The position numbers were made by a program, and so were the translations under genes. Below, piece by piece: positions 52,317-60,820 of a stretch of DNA of 64,000 nt. The DNA comes from CAXSBR01 sp964236495. Its GTDB lineage: Bacteria > Actinomycetota > Actinomycetes > Mycobacteriales > Jatrophihabitantaceae. The first letter of the stretch is position 1; each line of letters begins with the position of its first letter. Under the pieces are notes generated by a model, which saw only the letters and a program-made list of their open reading frames with translations, ran no database searches and had not been told where the DNA came from. The stretch is taken from contig CAXSBR010000003.1 in assembly GCA_964236495.1 (NCBI GenBank), positions 1-64,000 of the forward strand, given 5' to 3'.

Positions 52317-54725
52317 CTAGCTGTGTTCGCCGATGACACTTAGGGCAGTTCGGCGCCAGCCGTCGAGAAGTGTTGGTAAGTCAGCAATCAATTGGATCGC
52401 TTGCCGGATGACGAGGATATGCGGTCGCATTGGCTTCGCAAACGCTCCGACCATATCAAGTTGAGCTTGCATGTCGGCGAGTTCGTCGAAGTCCACTCGG
52501 CCAGCATCGGCTGCCGCTACCTCACGGAGGAACTCAGCTAGAGCTTCGCGCACTGCTGCCGAGTCCCGGCTCGCCCCAAGTAGACCGTCTACCGCTCTTG
52601 AAACCTCATTAATAGAATGCTCTAAGGTCCGCAAAGCTCCGCTCACCGTTTCGGTCTGAGCTGATACGGCGGTGGCAACACGGCGTGTCCATAAAGCAGC
52701 ACTTTTCGCAGACGATCCACCAGATGGCGGTGGGACGGTGCCCATAATCTCGATCCATATGGACAAACTCGTAGTGAGCTGGTCAATCTCCGCTGGGACA
52801 CGCTCGCCGAACGTCTCGACGTTAATGAGAAGCGTGCCGAGGTCTGGTCGGTCATCTTGATCCGAGTGGTGGTCAACGGCCTCAGCGTCGGGCTTGGGCA
52901 CGAGGGCTCGTTCCAGTGCTTCCCCAAGTCTCGTGGTCAGGTGCACCAATGCCGCGGAACGCGCCACGCCTTCCAGCAAGCGGTTCGCCGTCCAATCCTC
53001 ATATTGTGCTTTCTGTAGCGCAACCACGACCTCGTCAGTCGCGCCAGTAGCGTCATTTAGCAACTCTCGCGGCATTGTCCATACTATCGGCAGAACAAAA
53101 TCTAGGTGGCCGCCAGCGCTCGCCTTCGACCGAAAATCGAGTAGCTCCCGGCGACACTCGGCACGGCGCAGGTAAGTTGGCGTCACTACTGGGACCAGGA
53201 ATGTTGCACCGTCGATTTCATCGTCGATGCGCTGACGCCAAACTTCGCCCCACTGAATATTCCGGTCAACGAATATGCGAACCGTCTCTCCAGTCTCTGA
53301 CTCGAACATCCTCCCCAAATCCACGGCGAGTTGCTTGATGGCTCCGCCCCACGTGTCGTCGTCGCTATGGGCGTAACTAAAAAAAATCGCTACTTGACCC
53401 GGCGTGGCAGGTAGTTCATCACTAGCTGGTTTCGGTCCTCGATTAGCCATCTTGGTGTCCACCCTCCGCTGCCGGTCGTCCCAGAGTCCAGCCAGTGGCA
53501 CGGCCCAGATGTCCCTTTCGATCGGGTACAGCTCATCACCGCTGTAAACAACAAAGCCGCGATGAAAATTCTTGCTCTGCTCGCGAAAGGACCTTATCCC
53601 TGCGAGATCGCGTGAGCGGATCGAGCTAGTCAACTTCACTTCGATCGCAACTTGGCGATTCAAGCCGTCGACAACGACCAGGTCAACCTCGTGTTCGCCA
53701 CGGCTATCACGCCAGTAATAGTAATCATAATCTTCGCTGCTGAAGCTGAGGTCGGACCTGACCTCATGTACGACAAAGCTCTCCAGCACACTGCCCAGCA
53801 GCTCACGGGTCGGTTCAACCGGCGAGCCTGCCGCCCACAAAGCAAGACTGCTGTCTGCGACATGGATCTTGGGTTGAGCTTTCGTTGCACCCCTAGCTGA
53901 TCCTCTCAGTGCAGGTAACGGTTCGATAAGGTAAACCGATTCCAGCCGACTGAGGTAACGGCCAACAGTTTCTGCTTTTATATTACCCAGCGCGCTAGCG
54001 ATGTTACTGTTATTTTGGATATTACTTGTCAAACTTGCAACGTCTCGGAACACTCGCTCGGCAACCGCCCGGTCGAATCGACCGAGCGCGTCGTTACCTA
54101 TCACGCGGTGTACCCGTTCGGCGATATCGGGTGCACGCGGAGTTCCCGGCGACAACGCACGGACAGGATAACCGCCTCGTTGCAGAATTCTCAATAGTCC
54201 GTCCGCGGATGTTGACGGAAATGTCTTTCTCGCCAGTTCACTGGTAAAAAATAAGTCTTCAAGGACGCTGCTGTCGACGCGCATCCCATTGATTTCGCGT
54301 TGCGTCATAGGGCGCAGAGTAAGGGTCGTCGATCTACCGGCTAGGGGGTCGAGGCCACCCAGTGAGTCCGCAGGCATCTCAGCGGACCCGGTGAACACTA
54401 TCGATCCACGATTGCCAGGGACGTCGACAAGTCGTTTGGCCGCAACGAGGAGGTCCGGACAGAGCTGCGCCTCGTCGATCGCGATCGGCCGCTCCTGTGA
54501 AGTTAACCAGCCGAACGCGTCCGCCTGCACTTCGGTTCGAAGGCGTGCGTCGGTAAGTTCGGCGACGCGCGACAGGTCTCCGAGACGGACAAGGTGACTA
54601 CAGAGCGAGGTTTTACCGACTGCCCGGGCTCCGCGCAGGACAACAATCGGCGAATGAGATATAGCTGCAGTCAACCGCTGAGTAAGGCCGCGCTCGCGAT
54701 AGCTGGTGCTGATCGACTGACTCAT
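52317..54725 (-). CDS. AAA_14 ATPase / DUF4143 nuclease-like / TIR fusion, candidate defence protein
   Basis: The 802-residue protein has four parts. Residues 25-200 are an AAA_14-type ATPase with Walker A G-A-R-A-V-G-K-T-S (32-40) and Walker B P-I-A-I-D-E-A (80-86). Residues 205-415 match DUF4143, with a PD-(D/E)XK-like set: E315, D348 in H-E-V-D-L, and E362-V-K364. Residues 443-600 are a TIR_2-like domain starting V-A-I-F-F-S-Y-A-H-S, with C524-R-R-E527 at the place of the NADase glutamate. Residues 610-802 are helical and unknown. Codon use and GC are clearly lower than in neighbours, indicating transfer. It probably acts alone, sensing infection through the ATPase part and depleting NAD, but this is inference. 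Confidence 0.88.
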   Translation of the reverse strand: MSQSISTSYRERGLTQRLTAAISHSPIVVLRGARAVGKTSLCSHLVRLGDLSRVAELTDARLRTEVQADAFGWLTSQERPIAIDEAQLCPDLLVAAKRLVDVPGNRGSIVFTGSAEMPADSLGGLDPLAGRSTTLTLRPMTQREINGMRVDSSVLEDLFFTSELARKTFPSTSADGLLRILQRGGYPVRALSPGTPRAPDIAERVHRVIGNDALGRFDRAVAERVFRDVASLTSNIQNNSNIASALGNIKAETVGRYLSRLESVYLIEPLPALRGSARGATKAQPKIHVADSSLALWAAGSPVEPTRELLGSVLESFVVHEVRSDLSFSSEDYDYYYWRDSRGEHEVDLVVVDGLNRQVAIEVKLTSSIRSRDLAGIRSFREQSKNFHRGFVVYSGDELYPIERDIWAVPLAGLWDDRQRRVDTKMANRGPKPASDELPATPGQVAIFFSYAHSDDDTWGGAIKQLAVDLGRMFESETGETVRIFVDRNIQWGEVWRQRIDDEIDGATFLVPVVTPTYLRRAECRRELLDFRSKASAGGHLDFVLPIVWTMPRELLNDATGATDEVVVALQKAQYEDWTANRLLEGVARSAALVHLTTRLGEALERALVPKPDAEAVDHHSDQDDRPDLGTLLINVETFGERVPAEIDQLTTSLSIWIEIMGTVPPPSGGSSAKSAALWTRRVATAVSAQTETVSGALRTLEHSINEVSRAVDGLLGASRDSAAVREALAEFLREVAAADAGRVDFDELADMQAQLDMVGAFAKPMRPHILVIRQAIQLIADLPTLLDGWRRTALSVIGEHS
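53448..53450 (-). promoter_or_regulatory. Internal start codon that would yield a TIR-only protein
   Basis: Met426 (ATG 53450-53448) lies between the DUF4143 and TIR domains, and GGAGGG ends 11 bases before it. Translation from here would give a 377-residue protein beginning M-A-N-R-G-P-K-P-A that carries the whole TIR and helical regions. The spacing is longer than ideal. Confidence 0.35.
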
Positions 54726-54756
54726 GGCCCAACCCTACCACGGATCCGTATAGTTT

Positions 54757-54792
54757 CGCCCTAGTGGGGTGGGATCCCGCCCTGCTAGGGCG
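54757..54792. repeat. 36-bp near-palindrome between hisS and the TIR gene
   Basis: CGCCCTAG at 54757-54764 is the exact reverse complement of CTAGGGCG at 54785-54792, and inside it GGGATCCC is centred with further matching GGG/CCC, so most of the 36 bases can form a hairpin. The hisS stop codon lies in one arm. No T tract follows, and TATACG, a possible -10, begins about 8 bases further on. It may be a terminator, an operator for the TIR gene, or an insertion scar. Confidence 0.6.
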
Positions 54793-56176
54793 CAGGATCA
54801 CGGAGCAGGTGAGCAGTTGCCGGACGCGCGTCAATTGAAGGTGGCAGCCAACCCAAGGGATCGGCCGCCTGCTGAACGCCAGTACGGATATCGCGCACCT
54901 CGTGTCCCGAGCTGAGATGCCGGGCGTCGCCAAGTTCTAATCGGTCAGCATCGGCGGCGGGAAACCAGACGAACGGGATGCCGCGACGCTCGGCGAATCG
55001 AATCTGCTTGCCGTACTTCTGCGCGGCGGGCGACACCTCGGTGGGCACGCCGCGCGCCCGCAGCGCGGCCGCGACGGCATCGGAGGCGCCCCGCGAATCT
55101 TCGTCCGCGACGGCGACGAGCACCGCCGAGGGCACCGACCGACTGGCGATCAGCTCGCCGCGGGCCAGCAGCGGCACCAGCATGCGCGTGACGCCCAGGG
55201 AGATGCCCACGCCGGGATAGGTTGTGCGGCCGTCGCTTGCCAGCGAGTCGTAGCGGCCACCGGAGCAGATCGAACCCAGGCTCTCGAAGCCGGCCATGCG
55301 CGTCTCGAAGACGGTGCCGGTGTAGTAGTCCAGCCCGCGGGCGATGCGCAGGTCGGCCTCCACGGTGACCCGCTTGGACACAACGTCGGCACAGCCGGCG
55401 ACGACGGTCGCCAGCTCGGCCAAGCCCTCCTCCAGCAGCGGATGCGTCACGCCGAGGGCCTGCACCCGCTCGACGAACGACGCGTCGGCGGTGCGGATCT
55501 CGGCCAGGGACAGGCACCGGTCGGCCTGGTCGGCAGACAGGCCGGCATCCTCGATCAGCAGCCGCCTGATTGCGTCGGCGGGCAGCTTGTCCAGCTTGTC
55601 GATCGCACGCATCACCGCCGCGACGTCGGGTGCGCCGACGCCAGCAAAGAAGCCTTCCATCAGCTTGCGGTTGTTCACCTGCAGACGCAGCGCGGGCACA
55701 GGCAGCGCGGCCAGCGCCTCAGCCATCACCCGCGCCACCTCGACGTCGTGGTGGAAGGGCAGCACATCGCGCGCGACGACGTCGATGTCAGCTTGGGTGA
55801 ACTCCCGGTACCGGCCCTCCTGCGGCCGCTCGCCGCGCCACACCTTCTGAATCTGGTAACGGCGGAACGGAAAGTCGAGCCTGCCGGCGTTCTCGAGCAC
55901 GTAGCGGGCGAACGGCACCGTCAAGTCGAAGTGCAGGCCCAGACCGGCGTTGTCATCCTCGGATTCGGCGTGCAACCGGCGCAGGACATATACCTCCTTG
56001 TCGATCTCGCCCTTGCGCAACAACTGGTCCAGCGGTTCGGCCGCGCGCGTCTCGACCGAAGCGAACCCGTGTAGCTCGAACGTCGCCCGCAGTTGATCGA
56101 GCACCTGCTGTTCCACCATGCGCTGTGCCGGCAGAAGCTCGGGAAAGCCGCTGATCGCCCGAATACGTTCAGCCAT
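54785..56176 (-). CDS. hisS: Histidyl-tRNA synthetase
   Basis: HisS charges tRNA-His. The 463-residue class II enzyme has motif 2 F-R-R-Y-Q-I-Q-K-V-W-R-G-E-R and F-T-Q-A-D-I-D, and the histidine-specific R-G-L-D-Y-Y-T-G-T-V-F-E block, with the anticodon domain at the C-terminus. The start shares a base with the stop of the metallo-hydrolase gene upstream (TGATG). The last 20 residues are an unconserved tail. Confidence 0.96.
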   Translation of the reverse strand: MAERIRAISGFPELLPAQRMVEQQVLDQLRATFELHGFASVETRAAEPLDQLLRKGEIDKEVYVLRRLHAESEDDNAGLGLHFDLTVPFARYVLENAGRLDFPFRRYQIQKVWRGERPQEGRYREFTQADIDVVARDVLPFHHDVEVARVMAEALAALPVPALRLQVNNRKLMEGFFAGVGAPDVAAVMRAIDKLDKLPADAIRRLLIEDAGLSADQADRCLSLAEIRTADASFVERVQALGVTHPLLEEGLAELATVVAGCADVVSKRVTVEADLRIARGLDYYTGTVFETRMAGFESLGSICSGGRYDSLASDGRTTYPGVGISLGVTRMLVPLLARGELIASRSVPSAVLVAVADEDSRGASDAVAAALRARGVPTEVSPAAQKYGKQIRFAERRGIPFVWFPAADADRLELGDARHLSSGHEVRDIRTGVQQAADPLGWLPPSIDARPATAHLLRDPAP

Positions 56177-56853
56177 CAGCGCACGTCTTTCAGGTACGGA
56201 TTCGTTCGCCGCTCACGTCCGACAGTGGTGGACGGCCCGTGCCCCGCATGCACGACCGTCTCGTCGCTGTGCGCGGCGAGAACCCGGCGCAGAGAGGCCT
56301 CCATATCGACGTCACTACCGCCGGGCAGATCCGTGCGCCCGACCGACCCGGCGAACAGCAGGTCGCCGCTGAACAGCAGCGCCTCGTCCGCACCGCCCGC
56401 GCCGTCGAAACCGAACACCACCGACCCCAGGCTGTGCCCGGGCGCGTGTTCCACCCGCAGCGTCAGACCGGCCAACTCGAGATCCATCCCGTCGGCAAGC
56501 TCCCGCACGTCGTCGGGTTCGGCCATGGTCAACTCGCTCAGTCCGAATATCCCCCAGCCCTCGGGGCCGCCCAGCCACGTCCATGGGTCGGTGAGCTGCG
56601 CGCGGTCAGCGGGGTGGATGTAGGCGGGCACATTACGAGCCTGGCAGACCGGTACGACAGAAAATGTGTGGTCCAGGTGACCGTGGGTCAACAGCACCGC
56701 TATCGGATGCAGACGGTTGTCGGTGATGATCTCGCTGAGCTGATCGCCAACACCCACACCCGGGTCGATGACGACGCACTGCTCGCCCTTTCCCGGAGCC
56801 ACCACCCAGCAGTTGGTGCCGGCGACCTGTGCCGGAAAGCCTTCAACGAGCAC
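56176..56853 (-). CDS. Metallo-beta-lactamase-fold hydrolase (glyoxalase II-like)
   Basis: The 225-residue protein begins L-V-E-G-F-P-A-Q-V-A-G-T-N-C-W-V and has the metal motif T-H-G-H-L-D-H, a second histidine in E-H-A-P-G-H-S, the bridging aspartate in F-S-G-D-L-L-F and H-A-G-H-G-P at the end. This set is the glyoxalase II/MBL pattern. The gene lies before hisS in most actinobacteria, with unknown substrate. GTG at 56851-56853 is chosen from the family start; the ribosome-binding site is weak and longer versions are possible. Confidence 0.85.
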   Translation of the reverse strand: MLVEGFPAQVAGTNCWVVAPGKGEQCVVIDPGVGVGDQLSEIITDNRLHPIAVLLTHGHLDHTFSVVPVCQARNVPAYIHPADRAQLTDPWTWLGGPEGWGIFGLSELTMAEPDDVRELADGMDLELAGLTLRVEHAPGHSLGSVVFGFDGAGGADEALLFSGDLLFAGSVGRTDLPGGSDVDMEASLRRVLAAHSDETVVHAGHGPSTTVGRERRTNPYLKDVR

Positions 56854-57284
56854 AGCCGAACACAGCTTCCTTTCGAGGATGGACGGTAGAAAGCCGATTG
56901 GAGGAAGGTGACGACGCGGGTGGGGACCTGATTGGAAGCGGTGCACAATTCAGCCATGCCCGCCGAAGGATCAGATGCCACCCGCCGACCCGATGCCGCG
57001 CAACGATCCGGCTCAGCTTACTGGCGTCTGATGAACGCGCTGCGCCGCCGCTGCGGGCGCCTGTTCGACATTCGGCTGAGCTATCTGGGGTCGGCCGCGT
57101 CGTCGAGTCGGCCATGGTCGGAAACCCTCAGCCAAGAAAAGTACGAAACTGGCAGGAAGGAAGGTGCCAGCAAGGTAGGCCGCCCGCTCAGGTAACTCTT
57201 GAGCGTCGCTGACCGGCCCCACTCGGCCTCGCCCGTAGACTCTCGCGCGGATCATGTTCGCAATACCGAGAGGACTCTCCCCCT
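56854..57284. other. Divergent intergenic region between the MBL gene and the cyclophilin gene
   Basis: These 431 bases separate two divergent genes. A plus frame (ATG near 56956, about 80 codons) is Arg/Ser-rich and unlike any family I know, so I do not call it. GAGAGGA ahead of the cyclophilin GTG is a good ribosome-binding site. No hairpin, repeat or RNA gene is evident. Confidence 0.5.
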
Positions 57285-58199
57285 GTGGCGACGACGAACA
57301 AGCAGCGCCGTGAAGCGGCCCGCCGAAAGCTGGAACGCCAGCTCGAGGCACGCCAGGACCGCGCCCGCCGGCGCCGCAAGGGCAACGTGATCGCCAGCAT
57401 CGTCGGTGCCCTGGTCGTGATCGGAGTCGTCGCGGCGATTCTCATCACGTCCAACAACGGCGGCAAGAAGTCGACCACCGCATCGTCGACAACCCCGGCC
57501 CCCACCGCCACCGCGACGACCGCGCCGGCGTCGCCATCGGCGACCAAGCCCAAGGTCGCCCACACCCCGCTTCCCACTCGGAAGGCCGCCGTGATCGCAC
57601 GGGCTCCGAAGAAGACGTCCGGACCGTGCGGCTACACCGAGGACGCCGCGACCCTCAAGAGCGGCACCGCATTCGATGTCGGCCTGCCGCCGGACTCGAA
57701 ACCGACGCCCACGGCCACCCGCACCGCTGTGTTCGCGACGAACCTGGGCAACATCACCGCCACGCTGACCGGCAAGAGCGCGCCGTGCAACGTGCAGAGC
57801 ATCGCCTACCTGATCGGCAAGAAGTTCTATGACGGCACTGCGTGCCCGCGCTCAGTCAACAGCGGCATCTTCGTGGTGCAGTGCGGCGACCCGTCGGGCA
57901 CGACCGGCGGCGGGCCGAGCTACAAGGTCAAGGACGAGAACCTCAAGACGGTGACCTACCCGGCCGGCTCCATTGCGATGGCCAACTCCGGCCCGAACAC
58001 CAACGGAAGCCAGTTCTTCTTCATCACCAAGGACAGCAGCAAGTCCCTGGGCAAGAACTACACCGTCATCGGCCAGGTCACCAAGGGCCTGAACGTGCTG
58101 CAGAAGGTGGCCGCCAGCGGTGACGACGCCAGCAACCAGGCCGGCGGCGGGCGCCCCAACACCGACCTGATCTTCAAGACGGTCCGCCTCACCGCCTGA
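57285..58199 (+). CDS. Membrane-anchored cyclophilin-type peptidyl-prolyl isomerase
   Basis: The 304-residue protein has a basic N-terminus, one transmembrane helix at about residues 34-56 (V-I-A-S-I-V-G-A-L-V-V-I), a Thr/Ala/Pro-rich linker and an extracytoplasmic cyclophilin domain from about 130. The domain has G-N-I-T-A-T-L, F-Y-D-G-T-A-C-P-R, Y-P-A-G-S-I-A-M-A-N-S-G, G-S-Q-F-F-F-I and F-like T-V-I-G-Q-V. It would fold exported proteins. A gene of this type between relA and hisS is common in actinobacteria. GTG start with GAGAGGA upstream. Confidence 0.92.
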   Translation: MATTNKQRREAARRKLERQLEARQDRARRRRKGNVIASIVGALVVIGVVAAILITSNNGGKKSTTASSTTPAPTATATTAPASPSATKPKVAHTPLPTRKAAVIARAPKKTSGPCGYTEDAATLKSGTAFDVGLPPDSKPTPTATRTAVFATNLGNITATLTGKSAPCNVQSIAYLIGKKFYDGTACPRSVNSGIFVVQCGDPSGTTGGGPSYKVKDENLKTVTYPAGSIAMANSGPNTNGSQFFFITKDSSKSLGKNYTVIGQVTKGLNVLQKVAASGDDASNQAGGGRPNTDLIFKTVRLTA

Positions 58200-58206
58200 G
58201 AACAAC

Positions 58207-58249
58207 TGATATATCGAGAGCCTGCCCTGGCGTGGGCTCGATATATCGG
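58207..58249. terminator. Bidirectional hairpin between the cyclophilin and relA genes
   Basis: GATATATCGA at the left pairs with TCGATATATC at the right, extended inside by AGCC/GGGCT, giving a stem of about 14 bp around a short loop. It stands between two convergent stops, at 58199 and 58276. The AT-rich outer arms give T-rich ends in both directions, so it can serve both genes. Confidence 0.75.
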
Positions 58250-58275
58250 GGCGGACGGAAGGACCGCTGGCGAGC

Positions 58276-60726
58276 TCAGCTGGCGGCGTGGATGCGGTAG
58301 GCGTCGTACACGCCTTCCACATTCTTCACCGTGCGCAGCAGATGGCCCAGATGCTTCGCTTCTGCCATCTCGAAGGTGAACTTGCTGACGGCCACCCGGT
58401 TGCGGTCGGTGTTCACCGCCGCAGACAGGATGTTCACCCGCTCCTCGGCCAGGCAGCGGCTGATGTCGGACAACAGCCGGTGCCGGTCCAACGCCTCCAC
58501 CTGGATGGAAACGACGAACAGCGACGTGGACGAGGCGTCCCACTCCACGTCGACCAGGCGGTCGGGCTGGGCCTGCAGCGAGGCCGCGTTGGTACAGGAC
58601 AGCCGGTGCACCGAGACGCCACCGCCGCGGGTGACGAAGCCCAGGATGTCGTCGCCGGGCACCGGCGTACAGCAGCGGGCGAGCTTGGCCCAGACATCGG
58701 TGAGGCCCCTGACGGTGACGCCGACGTCGCCGCCGGAACGCGACCGACCCGGTACCGACAGCGGCTTGGCTACCTCGGCGAGATCTTCGGCAGCACCCTC
58801 GCGTCCACCCAGCGTCGTCACCAGACGCGACACCACCGACTGCGCAGACAGCTGGGACTCGCCCACCGCCGCGTACAGCGCGGTGACGTCGGCCAGGCCG
58901 AGGTCCGCGGCCAACGCGGCCAACGCCTCGCCGCCCAACAGACGCTGCAGCGGCAGTCCGGCTCTGCGCATGGCCTGAGTCAGCCGCGTCTTGCCCGACT
59001 CCACCGAGTCCTCGCGGCGCTCCTTGGAGTACCACTGCTTGATCTTGGTCTTGGCCCGCGGTGAGACGACGAAGCCCAGCCAGTCCCGCGACGGACCGGC
59101 GGTCTCGGCCTTGGACGTGAAAACCTCGACGGTGTTGCCGCTGTCCAACTTGCTTTCCAACGCCACGAGTTTGCCGTTGACGCGCGCGCCCACGCAGCGG
59201 TGCCCCACCTCGGTGTGCACGGCGTAGGCGAAGTCCACCGGAGTCGATCCCGCCGGCAGCGACAGCACGTCACCGGCCGGGGTGAAGACGAAGACCTCCT
59301 TGGCGCCCAGGTCGTAGCGCAGCGTGTCGAGGAACTCCTCGGGCGGCAGCGCCTCGCGCTGCCAGTCCAGCATCTGGCGCAGCCACGCCATCTCATCGGA
59401 CCCCGCGCCCGGGCCGCCGTCGATGCCGCTGATCTCTTTGTATTTCCAGTGCGCGGCGATGCCGTATTCGGCGGTGTGGTGCATGTCCTCGGTGCGGATC
59501 TGCAGTTCGACGGCCTTGCCGCCAGGCCCGATCACCGTGGTGTGCAACGACTGGTACATGTTGAACTTGGGCATCGCGATGTAGTCCTTGAAGCGGCCGG
59601 GCACCGGCTGCCAGTTCGCGTGGACGACGCCCAACGTGGCGTAACAGTCACGCATGGACTCCACCAGGATGCGAATTCCGACCAGGTCGTGGATGTCGGT
59701 GAAGTCGTGCCCGCGCACGATCATCTTCTGGTAGATCGAGTAGTAGTGCTTCGGGCGGCCGGTGATACCGGCCTTGATACCGCCCTGCTTGAGATCCTGG
59801 CCGACCCGGTCGATGACCTCTTTGAGATAGGTGTCGCGCGAGGGCGCGCGCTCGGCCACGAGGCGGACGATCTCGTCGTAGCGCTTGGGATACAAGGTCG
59901 CGAACGACAGGTCTTCGAGCTCCCACTTAATCGTGTTCATACCCAACCGGTGGGCCAACGGGGCAAGCACCTCGAGGGTTTCGCGGGCCTTGCGCTCCTG
60001 CTTGGCCGGCGGTAGGAAGCGCAGAGTGCGCATGTTGTGCAACCGGTCGGCCAGCTTGATGACCAGCACCCGCGGATCGCGCGACATCGCCACGATCATC
60101 TTGCGGATCGTCTCGGCCTCGGCAGCAGCGCCGAATTTGACCTTGTCCAGCTTGGTCACACCGTTGACCAGGTGGGCAACCTCGGAGCCGAATTCGGCGA
60201 CCAGGTCGTCGATGGTGAGCTTGGTGTCCTCGACTGTGTCGTGCAACAACGCCGCGGCCAGCGTGATGGAATCCATGCCCAGCTCGGCCAGGATCATCGC
60301 TACCGCGAGCGGATGGGTGATGTAGGGGTCTCCACTCTTGCGCAGCTGGCCCCGATGGTGGAACTCGGCTACGTCGTAGGCGCGGTGCAGGATGCGGATG
60401 TCGGCCTTGGAGTGTGCGTCACGATGCACCGCGACGAGCGGCTCCAACTCCGGGCGATTGACCGGTGTGCGGTTGGGCACGATGCGCCCGGCCAGCCGGT
60501 CTCGCACGCGGCGGCGCTGGGCAGCCGATCCGGGCGCAGCCGATCCGGGCGCAGCCGGGACGGGCCAAGCCGAAACCTGCGCAGCCGAGACCTGCGCAGC
60601 CGAGACGGGGCCGGCCTGCGACGGATGGCGCGACACTGAACTGCCCGACCCACTGGATCGATGCCCGGCTACGGGATCTACCACATCGGTCTCGGGCACA
60701 GCGGGCGTCACGATGTCACTGCTCAC
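58276..60726 (-). CDS. relA: Bifunctional (p)ppGpp synthetase/hydrolase
   Basis: The 816-residue Rel protein makes and degrades the stringent alarmone. From about residue 80: HD hydrolase domain with H-D-T-V-E-D-T and R-L-H-N-M-R-T-L, synthetase domain with G-R-P-K-H-Y-Y-S-I-Y-Q-K and I-H-D-L-V-G-I-R-I, TGS domain T-P-V-D-F-A-Y-A-V-H-T-E-V-G-H, helical and C-C-T-P-V-P-G-D zinc-finger regions, and a C-terminal ACT domain. GTG at 60724-60726 follows GGAGG by five bases. The first 75 residues contain five-residue repeats. The apt gene usually found between secF and relA is missing. Confidence 0.96.
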   Translation of the reverse strand: MSSDIVTPAVPETDVVDPVAGHRSSGSGSSVSRHPSQAGPVSAAQVSAAQVSAWPVPAAPGSAAPGSAAQRRRVRDRLAGRIVPNRTPVNRPELEPLVAVHRDAHSKADIRILHRAYDVAEFHHRGQLRKSGDPYITHPLAVAMILAELGMDSITLAAALLHDTVEDTKLTIDDLVAEFGSEVAHLVNGVTKLDKVKFGAAAEAETIRKMIVAMSRDPRVLVIKLADRLHNMRTLRFLPPAKQERKARETLEVLAPLAHRLGMNTIKWELEDLSFATLYPKRYDEIVRLVAERAPSRDTYLKEVIDRVGQDLKQGGIKAGITGRPKHYYSIYQKMIVRGHDFTDIHDLVGIRILVESMRDCYATLGVVHANWQPVPGRFKDYIAMPKFNMYQSLHTTVIGPGGKAVELQIRTEDMHHTAEYGIAAHWKYKEISGIDGGPGAGSDEMAWLRQMLDWQREALPPEEFLDTLRYDLGAKEVFVFTPAGDVLSLPAGSTPVDFAYAVHTEVGHRCVGARVNGKLVALESKLDSGNTVEVFTSKAETAGPSRDWLGFVVSPRAKTKIKQWYSKERREDSVESGKTRLTQAMRRAGLPLQRLLGGEALAALAADLGLADVTALYAAVGESQLSAQSVVSRLVTTLGGREGAAEDLAEVAKPLSVPGRSRSGGDVGVTVRGLTDVWAKLARCCTPVPGDDILGFVTRGGGVSVHRLSCTNAASLQAQPDRLVDVEWDASSTSLFVVSIQVEALDRHRLLSDISRCLAEERVNILSAAVNTDRNRVAVSKFTFEMAEAKHLGHLLRTVKNVEGVYDAYRIHAAS
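60521..60610. repeat. 15-bp in-frame repeats in the relA N-terminal coding region
   Basis: GCAGCCGATCCGGGC occurs twice in a row from 60521, and a second pair based on ACCTGCGCAGCCGAG follows near 60575-60605. On the coding strand they give A-A-P-G-S and V-S-A-A-Q units. The region lies in the non-conserved N-terminal extension of Rel. Confidence 0.75.
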
Positions 60727-60820
60727 GCGCACCTCCGCTTACCGGAGAAGAACCGGAATCTCGCCAGTGTAGGCGAGCCGATCGGGAACTTCCCCTGACA
60801 GCCTCAACGCGCAGCCGGGC

